Assembly: GCA_937967405.1 (NCBI GenBank)
Contig: CALCJV010000052.1
Coordinates: 1 to 37,253, forward strand
Source: an uncultured Chloroflexales bacterium
Lineage (GTDB): Bacteria > Chloroflexota > Chloroflexia > Chloroflexales > Chloroflexaceae
DNA length: 37,253 bases
Reading direction: 5' to 3'
The notes under the pieces are model-generated. The model had not been told where the DNA came from, did no database searches, and saw only the letters and a list, made by a program, of their open reading frames with translations. Positions 17,678 to 25,158 of this stretch are shown here, in pieces. Position 1 is the stretch's first letter, and every line of letters starts with the position of its first letter. The position numbers and the translations under genes are program-made.

Positions 17678-18358
17678 ATGCAGCTAAAGCCCGTCGCCCC
17701 AGATGTCTTTCAGCTTCAGGGATTCCCGCCTAATATGGTCAATGTGTATCTCGCCGAGCAGCTGCTCATTGATGGGGGCACGCGCTTCGATGCCCCAGCA
17801 ATCCTACGCACACTGGCAGGACAGCAGATCCGCGCCCATCTGCTGACTCACGTCCACCCCGATCATCAAGGCGCAAGCCATGCCCTCTGCACAGCGTTAC
17901 ATATCCCGCTCTGGTGCGGGGCAGCAGATGCGGCGGCAATGCAAGCGGGCGATATGGATCGCCAATTCACCTCCCCCTCAAATCCTATTGTGCGAGCAAT
18001 CAATGCCTTCTGGACGGGACCCGCGCATCCGGTAAGCAGGATTCTGCACGAGGATGATCAGGTGGGCAGCTTTACCGTCATCGAAAGCCCCGGCCATACA
18101 CGCGGGCATCTTGCCTTTTGGCGCGAAGCAGATCGCCTGCTCATTCTCGGTGATGCGGCAAACAATATGAATATGCTCTCCGCCCTGCCCGGCTTGCACG
18201 AGACCCCGGCGATCTTCACGACGGATCGGGCACAAAGCCGCGCTAGCCTTCGCAAGCTCGCCGCGCTCCAGCCCGCGACGAGCTGCTTTGGGCATGGGCC
18301 AGTGCTGCGTGATGGGGAAGCGTTTGCGAGGTGGGTGGCGCAACTGCCACACGAATAG
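17678..18358 (+). CDS. MBL-fold metallo-hydrolase
   Basis: A 226-aa metallo-beta-lactamase-fold protein. Seen: THVHPDHQG (the HxHxDH metal motif), GHTRGHLAFW with a later metal His, LILGDAANN with the bridging Asp, and a final FGHGP His. These are the ligands of the glyoxalase II/RNase Z-type superfamily. The substrate cannot be told. A GAGGAGGAGG purine run lies ~8 nt before the ATG. It follows the serine hydrolase by 41 nt and could share its transcript. A 6-bp hairpin without a T-run follows at 18371-18389. The remaining gap up to 18572 shows no gene I can support. Confidence 0.88.
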   Translation: MQLKPVAPDVFQLQGFPPNMVNVYLAEQLLIDGGTRFDAPAILRTLAGQQIRAHLLTHVHPDHQGASHALCTALHIPLWCGAADAAAMQAGDMDRQFTSPSNPIVRAINAFWTGPAHPVSRILHEDDQVGSFTVIESPGHTRGHLAFWREADRLLILGDAANNMNMLSALPGLHETPAIFTTDRAQSRASLRKLAALQPATSCFGHGPVLRDGEAFARWVAQLPHE

Positions 18359-18572
18359 GGGATACCAAAACGCTCCACTCAGGGGAGCGGAGCGCGAACT
18401 GCGCGACACATCATTCATCTGTCCAGATTATGCCAAGCTATGCAGGTAAGCGGATACGTCCGTTATCGTGTCGGTCTATGCCGAACTTAGATCTATGCCT
18501 GCGCTATCACCTTGCGTGTGTGCCTCCGCTCGTTCCACGCTCCACCACAATGGACTCTACCAACGTAACTAA

Positions 18573-18836
18573 CTAACGAACCGCTTCTCCATCTACTTCG
18601 CGGATCTTGGCAGCTTGCTCACGCTTCTGCAAGACCGTCAGGACGAAGTAACAGAGTCCGATCAAGAGGAACGACCCGGGCCATATCAGCGGTTCTACGT
18701 GCAGCAGCACCGTGAGCACAAAGATTGCCGTAAATCCCAGAACAAAAAGCGTTCCGACAATCATATACACCTCAAAGCTGGTGCTATCAATATACACTTG
18801 GTCACGGGGCGTGCGCCGATTTCTCTGGTCTAGCAT
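18573..18836 (-). CDS. Small two-helix membrane protein
   Basis: 87 aa from ATG 18836, chosen for AGGAG 8 nt upstream; an in-frame codon at 18866 lacks this. Seen: a charged N-terminus (~25 residues), two hydrophobic segments (MIVGTLFVLGFTAIFVLTVLL and WPGSFLLIGLCYFVLTVL) and a charged C-terminus. It is an integral membrane protein of unknown function. It has its own extended -10 promoter and a hairpin in the leader. Confidence 0.65.
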   Translation of the reverse strand: MLDQRNRRTPRDQVYIDSTSFEVYMIVGTLFVLGFTAIFVLTVLLHVEPLIWPGSFLLIGLCYFVLTVLQKREQAAKIREVDGEAVR

Positions 18837-18859
18837 GGGATCGTCTCCTTTTCGGCGTA

Positions 18860-18885
18860 CCGCCAATTTGGTTCAAGATTGGCGG
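18860..18885 (-). repeat. 8-bp inverted repeat in the leader of the small membrane protein
   Basis: CCGCCAAT and ATTGGCGG flank a 10-nt loop. It lies between the predicted transcript start (~18924) and the ribosome binding site (~18845). It could be a leader hairpin or an operator; neither is proven. Confidence 0.45.
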
Positions 18886-18930
18886 CAGTTGCGTTCGCTC
18901 CAATTGCTCTGCAACCCTCTGCTTGAGAAT

Positions 18931-18959
18931 ATTCTAGCATAGCCAGACGTATTTATCTA
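18931..18959 (-). promoter_or_regulatory. Promoter for the small membrane protein gene
   Basis: The minus strand has TAGATA (18959-18954), 17 nt, and TAGAAT (18936-18931) with TG at the extended -10 position. Both hexamers are imperfect, but the extended -10 and ideal spacing support it. Confidence 0.5.
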
Positions 18960-19027
18960 GAGGATAAACCCGTGCAATAATAGGCAACTTGATTGCCAAA
19001 AGGTTGACAAGGGGTAAAATCGTTTGC

Positions 19028-21679
19028 CTACGGAGTCGGCGGCAGATCGGTCGGCGTGGGCAGGGGTTCCTCCGTTGGCGGCGGCACGGGTTCCTCCGTC
19101 GGCGTGGGCAGGGGGTCGTCCGTCGGCGTGGGCAGGGGGTCGTCCGTCGGCGTGGGCCTGCCTACGGCGGGATCATCGGTGGCGGTTGGGATTTGGGGCG
19201 TAGCAGTTGCAGGCGGGGGTCTCGTTCCGTCCCCTCCCCCTCCGCCGGAACGACGCGGCGTAGCCGTAGGTTCTAGCGTAGGCTCTGGGATAGCTGTGTC
19301 GGGTGGTGGTGGAGGTGTGGTTGCAGTTGGTGCAGGTATGGGCGGTGCAGTCGGCTCTGGGATCTCTGTGGGCGCAAGCGTTGGCGGCAGCACAATGATC
19401 GGCGGCTGAGTCGGTGGCGCGGCTGGGGGTTCGGTCAATGCGCCGGTTGGCAGGGGCAGGGGCGTTGCAATAGGTGGGGCGGGTTCAGTTGGGAGCGGGG
19501 TTGGTGGCAGCACGATCACGGGCGGGGCGACATCGGTGGGTGTGGCGGGCGGCAGCTGAGCCAGCGGCGTAGGCGTGCGCGTTGGGGGCAGCGGGGTCGG
19601 AGAGACATTGAGCGTACCAAGCGTGGCTTGGCGGGTCGGGGTGCGCCGCGCACGCGGGTCGGGTGTGGAGGTTGACCGTTCGGCTTGGATCGGCAAGGTC
19701 GGGCGCGGCTCTTGGCGATTGCCCGCACCAGTCGGGGTGGGGGTTGGGGTGGCGGTGCGGGTTGCGCGGGCCCACGCGGTTGCGGTTGCATCGCCTGCGA
19801 TACGGATGCGGGTAGCTTCGGGAGCTACGCCGAGCGCATCAGTGAACTCAGCCATGGAGCGCATCTCGGTTGCCCGCACAACAGTTGCCGTGCCCGCGAG
19901 CAGGGCAACATCTGTGCCGACAAGCGCGAGATCGTGCACTACATCTGCCCGTAGCGTGGGATCAGTGCCATTCAGTGCCATCTGTTGCAAGCTCAGATAC
20001 TCCTGCTGCTTCAGCAGATATAGGTTTTGCACCTGTGCTGCATTCGCACCTACGCGCATTGTTGTGCGCCCCCGTTCAAGCAGTTGCAAATAGAGGAACA
20101 GGGCCAGCAGCGCGAAGCCACTTGCGAGCATCGCCAGCACCGCTATCGCCTGATTGCGTCGCCGTTCGCTGCGTTGGCGAGCGCGTAGCTTTTGGCTAGC
20201 GAGCAGAAAATCGCGCTGCACTGGCGCAAGCTGATCGGGGTGATCGGTGGCCCAGCGTTCCGCCTCATGCAAATCGCTGCCGGTGAGCAGGAGTTCATCG
20301 GGACGATCCTCACGCTCCCACCGGGCTGCTTGGCGTTGCAGAATATTCAGCGAACGGGCATACCACGCCTGATTGCGTTCGCGCACGGGATCAATCAGGC
20401 GGTCGTGGGTCAATTCATACCACACCACCCCGCGCCGCTTCTCCGCCCGTACTAGCCGTGTATCAATCAGATCGGCGATCACGGGATTGGGTAAGCCGGC
20501 GGTGGCTTGCTGCTCTTGCAAGACCTGCCCGCGCAAGCCTGCCTCAGTGATCAGTTGGGTATCAAACCACTCGCGTAGCTGCTGTTCGCGGAGTGCATGC
20601 AGACTGGCAATCAAGCCCACCTGCTCATCGTAGTAATCACCGAGCGTCTGAGTTACATCGCCGAGTGCGGTCACATCGCTGATCGTAATGGCGGTATCAT
20701 CCGGCTCTAGCCCAGCCCAGATGCGATAGCAGACAACCTGCAACTGCACCGGCTCAACCACCGTACCGAGTTGCTCCAGCGTGCTGCCATCGGGCTGCTG
20801 CACCCGCACGCGGCGCAGATCATCGAGAATGCGCTGGGCCGCCGACTCCTCGAAGGTTACGCCTGCACGGATGGCGGGCTGGCGGATGGCTTGCTGCGCG
20901 GCGGCTAGCCCCAGCAGATCGAGCCGGAAGGTATTGCGAAAGCGGGTGGGGACGTGGCGGCTATAGGGGTCAAGCCCGGCGATGAACTCCTCGCGCATCG
21001 AGAACAACGCCCAGAACTCGCGGCGCGGTGAACCCGTGCGGGCAGTGCGGCGTGGCGGGCGTAGGGCTTCGCCAAGCTGCTCGAAGAAGACGTTGCGAGC
21101 CGCTTCGTCAGTTGGGTCAATCGTGAGGATCTCCTCAAACTGGTCGAAGATCAGCACAATGTCTTCTTGGACCGTTGCGCTACGCTGACGCAGGTAATCG
21201 TGCAGGGAGAGCGTAGCCAGCTGTTCGAGCGGAATCTGCTGGGCGGGTGGTTGACTTTCTTCGAGGGCCAGCAATGCGCTGAGGATATAGCGATTGGGCC
21301 GGTACAGTGCTGCTGCATCAGCGGTCGCCGGATCGTCAATAATCTGGCGATAAGCATCACCGACCGATAGGCGCGTGGAGGGTGCGCTCGTGGAGTCGCG
21401 CTGCGGCTCGTGCTGCTGGGCTGTGAAATTGTGCGGATGGGCTGCCTCAAAGCGCATGAGCGGCAGGACGTGGAAGCCGCGCTGCTCGAGGCGCGGGATC
21501 AGCATGGCTTGCAGCAGCGAGGTTTTGCCTGCACCGGAGGGCGAGTGGAGCAGCACGATCCGCTCGGCAATCAGTAAGCCGCTCAGGTCAGCGACTTCGC
21601 GGTCACGCCCAAAGAGCAGCTCGCCGCGATTGAATGAGCGTGGGCCAACGTATGGGTTCGGGCGTGGATTGCGTGACAC
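19028..21679 (-). CDS. Transmembrane nSTAND-type NTPase with a Pro/Thr-rich C-terminal tail
   Basis: An 883-aa protein. Residues ~10-200: GPRSF...LFGRDREV, Walker A SPSGAGKTS (Lys52) and Walker B IVLIFDQFEE (~residue 175), typical of novel STAND NTPases. Residues ~200-500: helical ATPase and winged-helix-like region, including WYELTHDRLIDPVRERN. One membrane segment at ~508-530, flanked on its N-side by a basic run (RQRSERRRNQ), implies a cytoplasmic NTPase and an external C-terminus. Residues ~640-883 are low-complexity Pro/Thr, probably exposed or glycosylated, ending in 8-residue repeats. The start is GTG 21679, 21 nt after the CHAT-SIR2 stop; the ribosome binding site is weak (AGGGT), suggesting coupling. 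A signalling or conflict switch role is inferred from the family. Confidence 0.82.
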   Translation of the reverse strand: MSRNPRPNPYVGPRSFNRGELLFGRDREVADLSGLLIAERIVLLHSPSGAGKTSLLQAMLIPRLEQRGFHVLPLMRFEAAHPHNFTAQQHEPQRDSTSAPSTRLSVGDAYRQIIDDPATADAAALYRPNRYILSALLALEESQPPAQQIPLEQLATLSLHDYLRQRSATVQEDIVLIFDQFEEILTIDPTDEAARNVFFEQLGEALRPPRRTARTGSPRREFWALFSMREEFIAGLDPYSRHVPTRFRNTFRLDLLGLAAAQQAIRQPAIRAGVTFEESAAQRILDDLRRVRVQQPDGSTLEQLGTVVEPVQLQVVCYRIWAGLEPDDTAITISDVTALGDVTQTLGDYYDEQVGLIASLHALREQQLREWFDTQLITEAGLRGQVLQEQQATAGLPNPVIADLIDTRLVRAEKRRGVVWYELTHDRLIDPVRERNQAWYARSLNILQRQAARWEREDRPDELLLTGSDLHEAERWATDHPDQLAPVQRDFLLASQKLRARQRSERRRNQAIAVLAMLASGFALLALFLYLQLLERGRTTMRVGANAAQVQNLYLLKQQEYLSLQQMALNGTDPTLRADVVHDLALVGTDVALLAGTATVVRATEMRSMAEFTDALGVAPEATRIRIAGDATATAWARATRTATPTPTPTGAGNRQEPRPTLPIQAERSTSTPDPRARRTPTRQATLGTLNVSPTPLPPTRTPTPLAQLPPATPTDVAPPVIVLPPTPLPTEPAPPIATPLPLPTGALTEPPAAPPTQPPIIVLPPTLAPTEIPEPTAPPIPAPTATTPPPPPDTAIPEPTLEPTATPRRSGGGGGDGTRPPPATATPQIPTATDDPAVGRPTPTDDPLPTPTDDPLPTPTEEPVPPPTEEPLPTPTDLPPTP
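19096..19157. repeat. 24-bp tandem repeat inside the Pro/Thr tail
   Basis: Two identical 24-bp units (19096-19119 and 19120-19143) and a partial third (to 19157) encode the TDDPLPTP octapeptide on the minus strand. Diverged units continue toward 19050. Length variation by slippage is expected. Confidence 0.85.
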
Positions 21680-21700
21680 AGGTTTCTACCCTAACTCAGG

Positions 21701-23818
21701 TCAACGCCGTAGGCGGGCTGCACCGCCACTTCGTGCTTGGCTCCACTCCCCACTGAGTTGCTGCATAAAATCCTCGACACTGCCCCAGAAAATATCAATG
21801 TCAGATTCTTGGAAGTAGGTTTCAAGGTATGCCCGGGCCCGCTCCGGCTCCAACACGCGCCCTTCGTCAGGGGTGATCTGCGCGGCAACGTGGGCATAGC
21901 GTCGCCGCCGCCCGCGCCCTTCTTGACTCATCAGGCTGCGGAACAGCACGCGGAAGGGCCAGTCGTCAATGCGGAAGCCGAGAAACAACAAGCCCGTATC
22001 GGCGAGAGCTTCGCGCACCGCAATCGGGATTAGGTCTTTGTTTGCCGATACGCCGATCAGGAAGTCAAAGTAATCATCCTCCGCTACGACAATCGAGTCC
22101 GCTTCGTTGCTGATGCCAAACAAGTGATACACGAGGGGGTGTTCAATACTCGGTTGATAATCCGGCTCGTGGTCATAGATCGAAGGCAAGCCCTCGAGCT
22201 CCTCGTGCCAGCGACACACTTCGACGTGCGGGTCTTTGCCGGCTGCGCGTAGCTCTTCGGTGAGCAGGTTGGTCAGGTTGGCGGTGATGTAGATGCGGAA
22301 GGGTAACTCGGCGAGGAGGCGATAGGGGTAGTTTGGGCTATGTTGGCGCGAGTGGCTGCTGATCACGCTGAACAGCTCTTCGAGGCTGAGCTGTTCGGCG
22401 GCATCGGGCAGCTTCTCGCGGTGGCGATCCAGCAGGTCGGAGCGGAGCTGTTCGATCAACTCCTCACGCGGGAACTGCGGGTCTTGGTTGATCGCCAGAA
22501 ACTGGGCTACCTGCGGCAAATCTTCGCGCTGGTGCGGAGCCAGCGGAAAGCCGTACTGATCGGCCCAGCGGCGGGCAAAATCACCGAGCGGATCGAGCAT
22601 AGACTCAGTGACACGCTGCCCGATGATCGGGGTGCAATTGCCGCGCTGGATGTTGCGGATCAGGGCGGGCCACTTCTCAAAGTCGCGCCCATCCTCGCCG
22701 AAGCCGGCCACATACCAGATGCGGCCACTCCGCAGCCGCATAAACAGCACCGGCATCCACCAATCGTTGCGCTCCTGAATGCTGCTGCGGGCCACAGCCA
22801 TCGCCCGATCTATGTAGCCATCGCGCTGCAACTCGCGGAAGAAGACCGGCAGAAAGGCTTGCAGGGTCGCAATGGCAACGTTGCCTTGCATGGCAATCAC
22901 GGCGGGCACTCCGGCGGCAGCAAGGCGCGGGCCAAGCGCGGCGAGGGCAAGGTTCCGGCTCTGGGTCGCATCGCTGCCGGGCCCGGCACTCTGGCACGAG
23001 CCAAGCACGACGAGGCGCGGCAAGTGCGGCAGGTCGTGCATACGCCGCACCAGTTCGCTGCTAGCCACAACGGCCGCTTGCCCCTGCTCATCAGCGAGCC
23101 ACAGATACGGCTCGCCTTGCAGCATTGCACCGTGAGCCAGCAGATAGACAATATCGTAGCCCTCACGCAGGTGATCGGTGATGGTGGTCAGGTTGACTAG
23201 CGGGGCATCGCTGATCACGGTGACCGGTAGATCGTGCAAGCTGGTCCGGATCAGGTCGAGTTCGTGGTCTACATCGAAAGGGGTCAAGGGCTGCCCGCCG
23301 GGGCTATAGTCGCCCACGTTGCGCGGATTGGCGATCACCACCAGCGCACGCAGCGCGGAGCGTGAGCGCAGGCGCACGGGCCGCCAATCGGCACTCCGCA
23401 GGTAGCGCGAGAAGTAGACCTGCTCGCTAGTCAGGAGCGTCGCGCTTGTCAGGGGATGGTGCAGCGTTTCCCAGCGCAGGCTATGCAGTTCGGGAGCCGT
23501 CTCATCCAGATCGAGGCGCAGGCGCACCGGCACACCCGCTTGCTGGGCACTCTCGATGGCACGGCACAGGGCGGCGTGCAGCTCAGTATCGGCGAAGAGG
23601 CTGGCAGTGAGGGTGGCCCCATACTGCTGCGGATCAAGCGTGAGGCGAGCCAGTTCATCACGGGGCAGGGTGATGCTAATTGGCGCACCGCGTTGCAGGC
23701 GGATGTCGGCCTCGCTATCGGGCAGCGAGAAGCGCAGATCGAGGGTATAGCTATGCTCATCGCGCCGTCGCAGCGCAAGTTCAAGATCAGCACACCCGCC
23801 AAGAGCTTTCCGCAGCAT
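21701..23818 (-). CDS. CHAT-domain protease fused to a SIR2-like domain
   Basis: 705 aa from ATG 23818, chosen for GGGGAG 5 nt upstream; the frame is open to 23923 but runs through promoter sequence. Residues ~150-380 form a CHAT (caspase-like) domain with His229 in YLLAHGAM and Cys275 in VVLGSCQSAG, a complete dyad, plus GVPAVIAMQ. Residues ~385-690 resemble a SIR2-like domain: TPIIGQRVTE (~395), FRIYITANLTNLL (~509), HPLVYHLFG (~564) and LLFLGFRIDDWPF (~616). The usual GAG nucleotide-binding turn reads GQR here, so NAD hydrolysis is uncertain. The N-terminal ~100 residues are an all-beta region. It is first in an operon with the membrane STAND NTPase. Confidence 0.83.
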   Translation of the reverse strand: MLRKALGGCADLELALRRRDEHSYTLDLRFSLPDSEADIRLQRGAPISITLPRDELARLTLDPQQYGATLTASLFADTELHAALCRAIESAQQAGVPVRLRLDLDETAPELHSLRWETLHHPLTSATLLTSEQVYFSRYLRSADWRPVRLRSRSALRALVVIANPRNVGDYSPGGQPLTPFDVDHELDLIRTSLHDLPVTVISDAPLVNLTTITDHLREGYDIVYLLAHGAMLQGEPYLWLADEQGQAAVVASSELVRRMHDLPHLPRLVVLGSCQSAGPGSDATQSRNLALAALGPRLAAAGVPAVIAMQGNVAIATLQAFLPVFFRELQRDGYIDRAMAVARSSIQERNDWWMPVLFMRLRSGRIWYVAGFGEDGRDFEKWPALIRNIQRGNCTPIIGQRVTESMLDPLGDFARRWADQYGFPLAPHQREDLPQVAQFLAINQDPQFPREELIEQLRSDLLDRHREKLPDAAEQLSLEELFSVISSHSRQHSPNYPYRLLAELPFRIYITANLTNLLTEELRAAGKDPHVEVCRWHEELEGLPSIYDHEPDYQPSIEHPLVYHLFGISNEADSIVVAEDDYFDFLIGVSANKDLIPIAVREALADTGLLFLGFRIDDWPFRVLFRSLMSQEGRGRRRRYAHVAAQITPDEGRVLEPERARAYLETYFQESDIDIFWGSVEDFMQQLSGEWSQARSGGAARLRR

Positions 23819-23848
23819 GCAGGCTCCCCTTATATCACATACTATCGC

Positions 23849-23898
23849 TTGGTGCGGTCGAATCACTACTCTGTGTAAGTATACACGTACCGCACCAA
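23849..23898 (-). promoter_or_regulatory. Promoter/operator region of the CHAT-SIR2 operon
   Basis: A -10 TATACT on the minus strand (23883-23878) lies inside a perfect 10-bp inverted repeat: TTGGTGCGGT (23849-23858) and ACCGCACCAA (23889-23898), 30 nt apart. A second small palindrome GTGTA-AGTA-TACAC (23873-23886) covers the -10. The -35 is poor. The arrangement suggests regulator binding on both sides of the promoter. Confidence 0.6.
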
Positions 23899-23921
23899 AA
23901 TTGCACGGGCAACCCCACACC

Positions 23922-23954
23922 AAAACCGCAGCTACGCATGGTGCGTAGCTGCGG
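23922..23954 (-). terminator. Intrinsic terminator of the tusA-dsrE2 operon
   Basis: A perfect 12-bp GC-rich stem (CCGCAGCTACGC and its complement, 23926-23954) with a 5-nt loop is followed on the minus strand by TTTT (23925-23922). It lies 34 nt after the dsrE2-like stop and upstream of the CHAT-SIR2 promoter, insulating the two operons. Confidence 0.88.
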
Positions 23955-23988
23955 CAAAGTCCAGCCGAAGGATGATAAGGATGGTGGC

Positions 23989-24567
23989 TTAGATAAACAG
24001 GCTCACTTTGGAGCGGGCGGCATCGCCCATGAAGGTGGCTACCCCGCCCAGCTCTAGCCCGCCGATCAATTCATCATCGCGCACGCCGAGCAGTTCGCGG
24101 GACATATCACACACCACCATCCGCACGCCCAGATCCTGCGCCATCTGCACCAGCTCAGCAGGGGTGGTGACATTATGATCCTTCATCAGCTTGTGCATCA
24201 TTGCTGTGCCTGCGCCAAAGAAGTTCAGCTTCGACAAGCCCAGCTTATTGGCTCCGGCAGGCAACATCGCCGTGAAGCCCTTCTCGAACACGTTCTTGCC
24301 TTCGAAGACCTTCTGCTTCTTGACGACACTCAGCCCCCAGAAGGTGAAGAACATCGAGACTTCCAAGCCCATCGCGGCTGCGCCAGTGGCAATAATCAAA
24401 GCCGCCATCGTTTTGTCGAAGTCGCCCGAAAAGACGACCATCGAGAGCCGATCTTCAATCCCCATTGCTGGGGCGGATTCGACCTGTGCGAGCCGCGCTT
24501 CGAGGGTGGCAATCCGCTCCAGCAAAGCGGCGGTGTCGGTCTGTGCTGCTGGCGTTTCAAGCGTCAT
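23989..24567 (-). CDS. DsrE/DsrF-family sulfur-carrier protein (DsrE2-like)
   Basis: 192 aa from ATG 24567, with AGGAG 6 nt upstream; an ATG at 24591 lacks this. An N-terminal short coiled coil (AALLERIATLEARLAQVES) precedes a DsrE-like fold: MVVFSGDFDKTMAALIIATGAAAMG, FFTFWGL, and a Cys in MVVCDMSRELLGV, the typical position of the sulfur-accepting Cys in DsrE2. DsrE2 works with TusA and rhodanese to move sulfane sulfur in the cytoplasm or at the membrane. tusA is directly upstream (57 nt), matching the common tusA-dsrE2 pairing. It probably supports sulfide/thiosulfate use or thiol-cofactor assembly. Confidence 0.85.
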   Translation of the reverse strand: MTLETPAAQTDTAALLERIATLEARLAQVESAPAMGIEDRLSMVVFSGDFDKTMAALIIATGAAAMGLEVSMFFTFWGLSVVKKQKVFEGKNVFEKGFTAMLPAGANKLGLSKLNFFGAGTAMMHKLMKDHNVTTPAELVQMAQDLGVRMVVCDMSRELLGVRDDELIGGLELGGVATFMGDAARSKVSLFI

Positions 24568-24624
24568 GTGTTGCTCCTCAATCATATTCACGCGATCAGG
24601 ATCGTGCTATGTGGATCGCCCAAT

Positions 24625-24876
24625 TTATGCTGTGCGGCGTAGGTAATGCACGTACAGGGCTTGCCCGTTCTCTTGCACCATCTCCTGCGCGATCAACTCT
24701 ACATTCTTGGCGGTCTTAGCCCAGCCCTGAAAATCGGCCACCGAACCACGATCCGTCGAGACAACCTGCAACACGTCGCCAATGGCTAGGTCATTCACGG
24801 CTTTGCGGCTCTTGACAAGTGGCATAGGGCACTTTGCCCCTTTGACATCAAGGGTCTGGTTAAAAGCTACGGCCAT
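24625..24876 (-). CDS. tusA: TusA-family sulfurtransferase
   Basis: 83 aa from ATG 24876, which has AGGAG 10 nt upstream; the GTG at 24885 sits against that site and is less likely. Seen: the TusA motif DVKGAKCPMPLVKSRKAV with the reactive Cys in CPMP, then IGDVLQVVSTDRGSVADFQGWAKTA. TusA carries persulfide sulfur between donors and acceptors such as DsrE-type proteins. It is first in a two-gene operon with the dsrE2-like gene, ending at the terminator at 23922-23954. Confidence 0.93.
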   Translation of the reverse strand: MAVAFNQTLDVKGAKCPMPLVKSRKAVNDLAIGDVLQVVSTDRGSVADFQGWAKTAKNVELIAQEMVQENGQALYVHYLRRTA

Positions 24877-24905
24877 ATCAGTCACGCTCCTTTATTACTT
24901 TATTG

Positions 24906-24919
24906 AGTATAGTATATCA
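24906..24919 (-). promoter_or_regulatory. Promoter of the tusA-dsrE2 operon
   Basis: The minus strand has TATACT (24916-24911) with TG at the extended -10 position, and a second overlapping TATACT (24911-24906). No strong -35 is seen. It lies ~30 nt before the tusA start. Confidence 0.5.
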
Positions 24920-25082
24920 CATTATCCGTAGTCGTCCCGTTTCAAGCGCAATGAATGGATGCGTGAAGTATACCGAATACGTGTACGCCCGATCTACAAG
25001 ATGCTCGCTTCATCCTCTACCAGATCGTCGCCTGCGCCATGCTAATCGTCCTGCTCCTCTCGTTCTCCATCGTTACAGGGTA

Positions 25083-25091
25083 TGCTACAAT
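25083..25091 (+). promoter_or_regulatory. Extended -10 promoter for the flippase-like gene
   Basis: TGCTACAAT is an extended -10 (TACAAT at 25086-25091). It overlaps an in-frame ATG at 25090, which argues that translation starts later, at 25159. No clear -35 is seen. Confidence 0.5.
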
Positions 25092-25158
25092 GCCCACGTA
25101 TGCATCGTATCGCCGCAGTGGGGCAAATGCCTCCCTGCCCTATATTATAGGGTACCTC

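Noticed and set aside
19056-19409. A plus-strand frame encoding a Gly/Ser/Val repeat protein
   Set aside because: It is the complement of the Pro/Thr-rich tail coding sequence; the repeats follow from the 24-bp tandem units.
22340-23200. A long open frame (286 codons) on the plus strand opposite the CHAT-SIR2 gene
   Set aside because: It mirrors the codon bias of the real gene, has no recognisable domain, and the minus strand shows clear CHAT and SIR2-like motifs.
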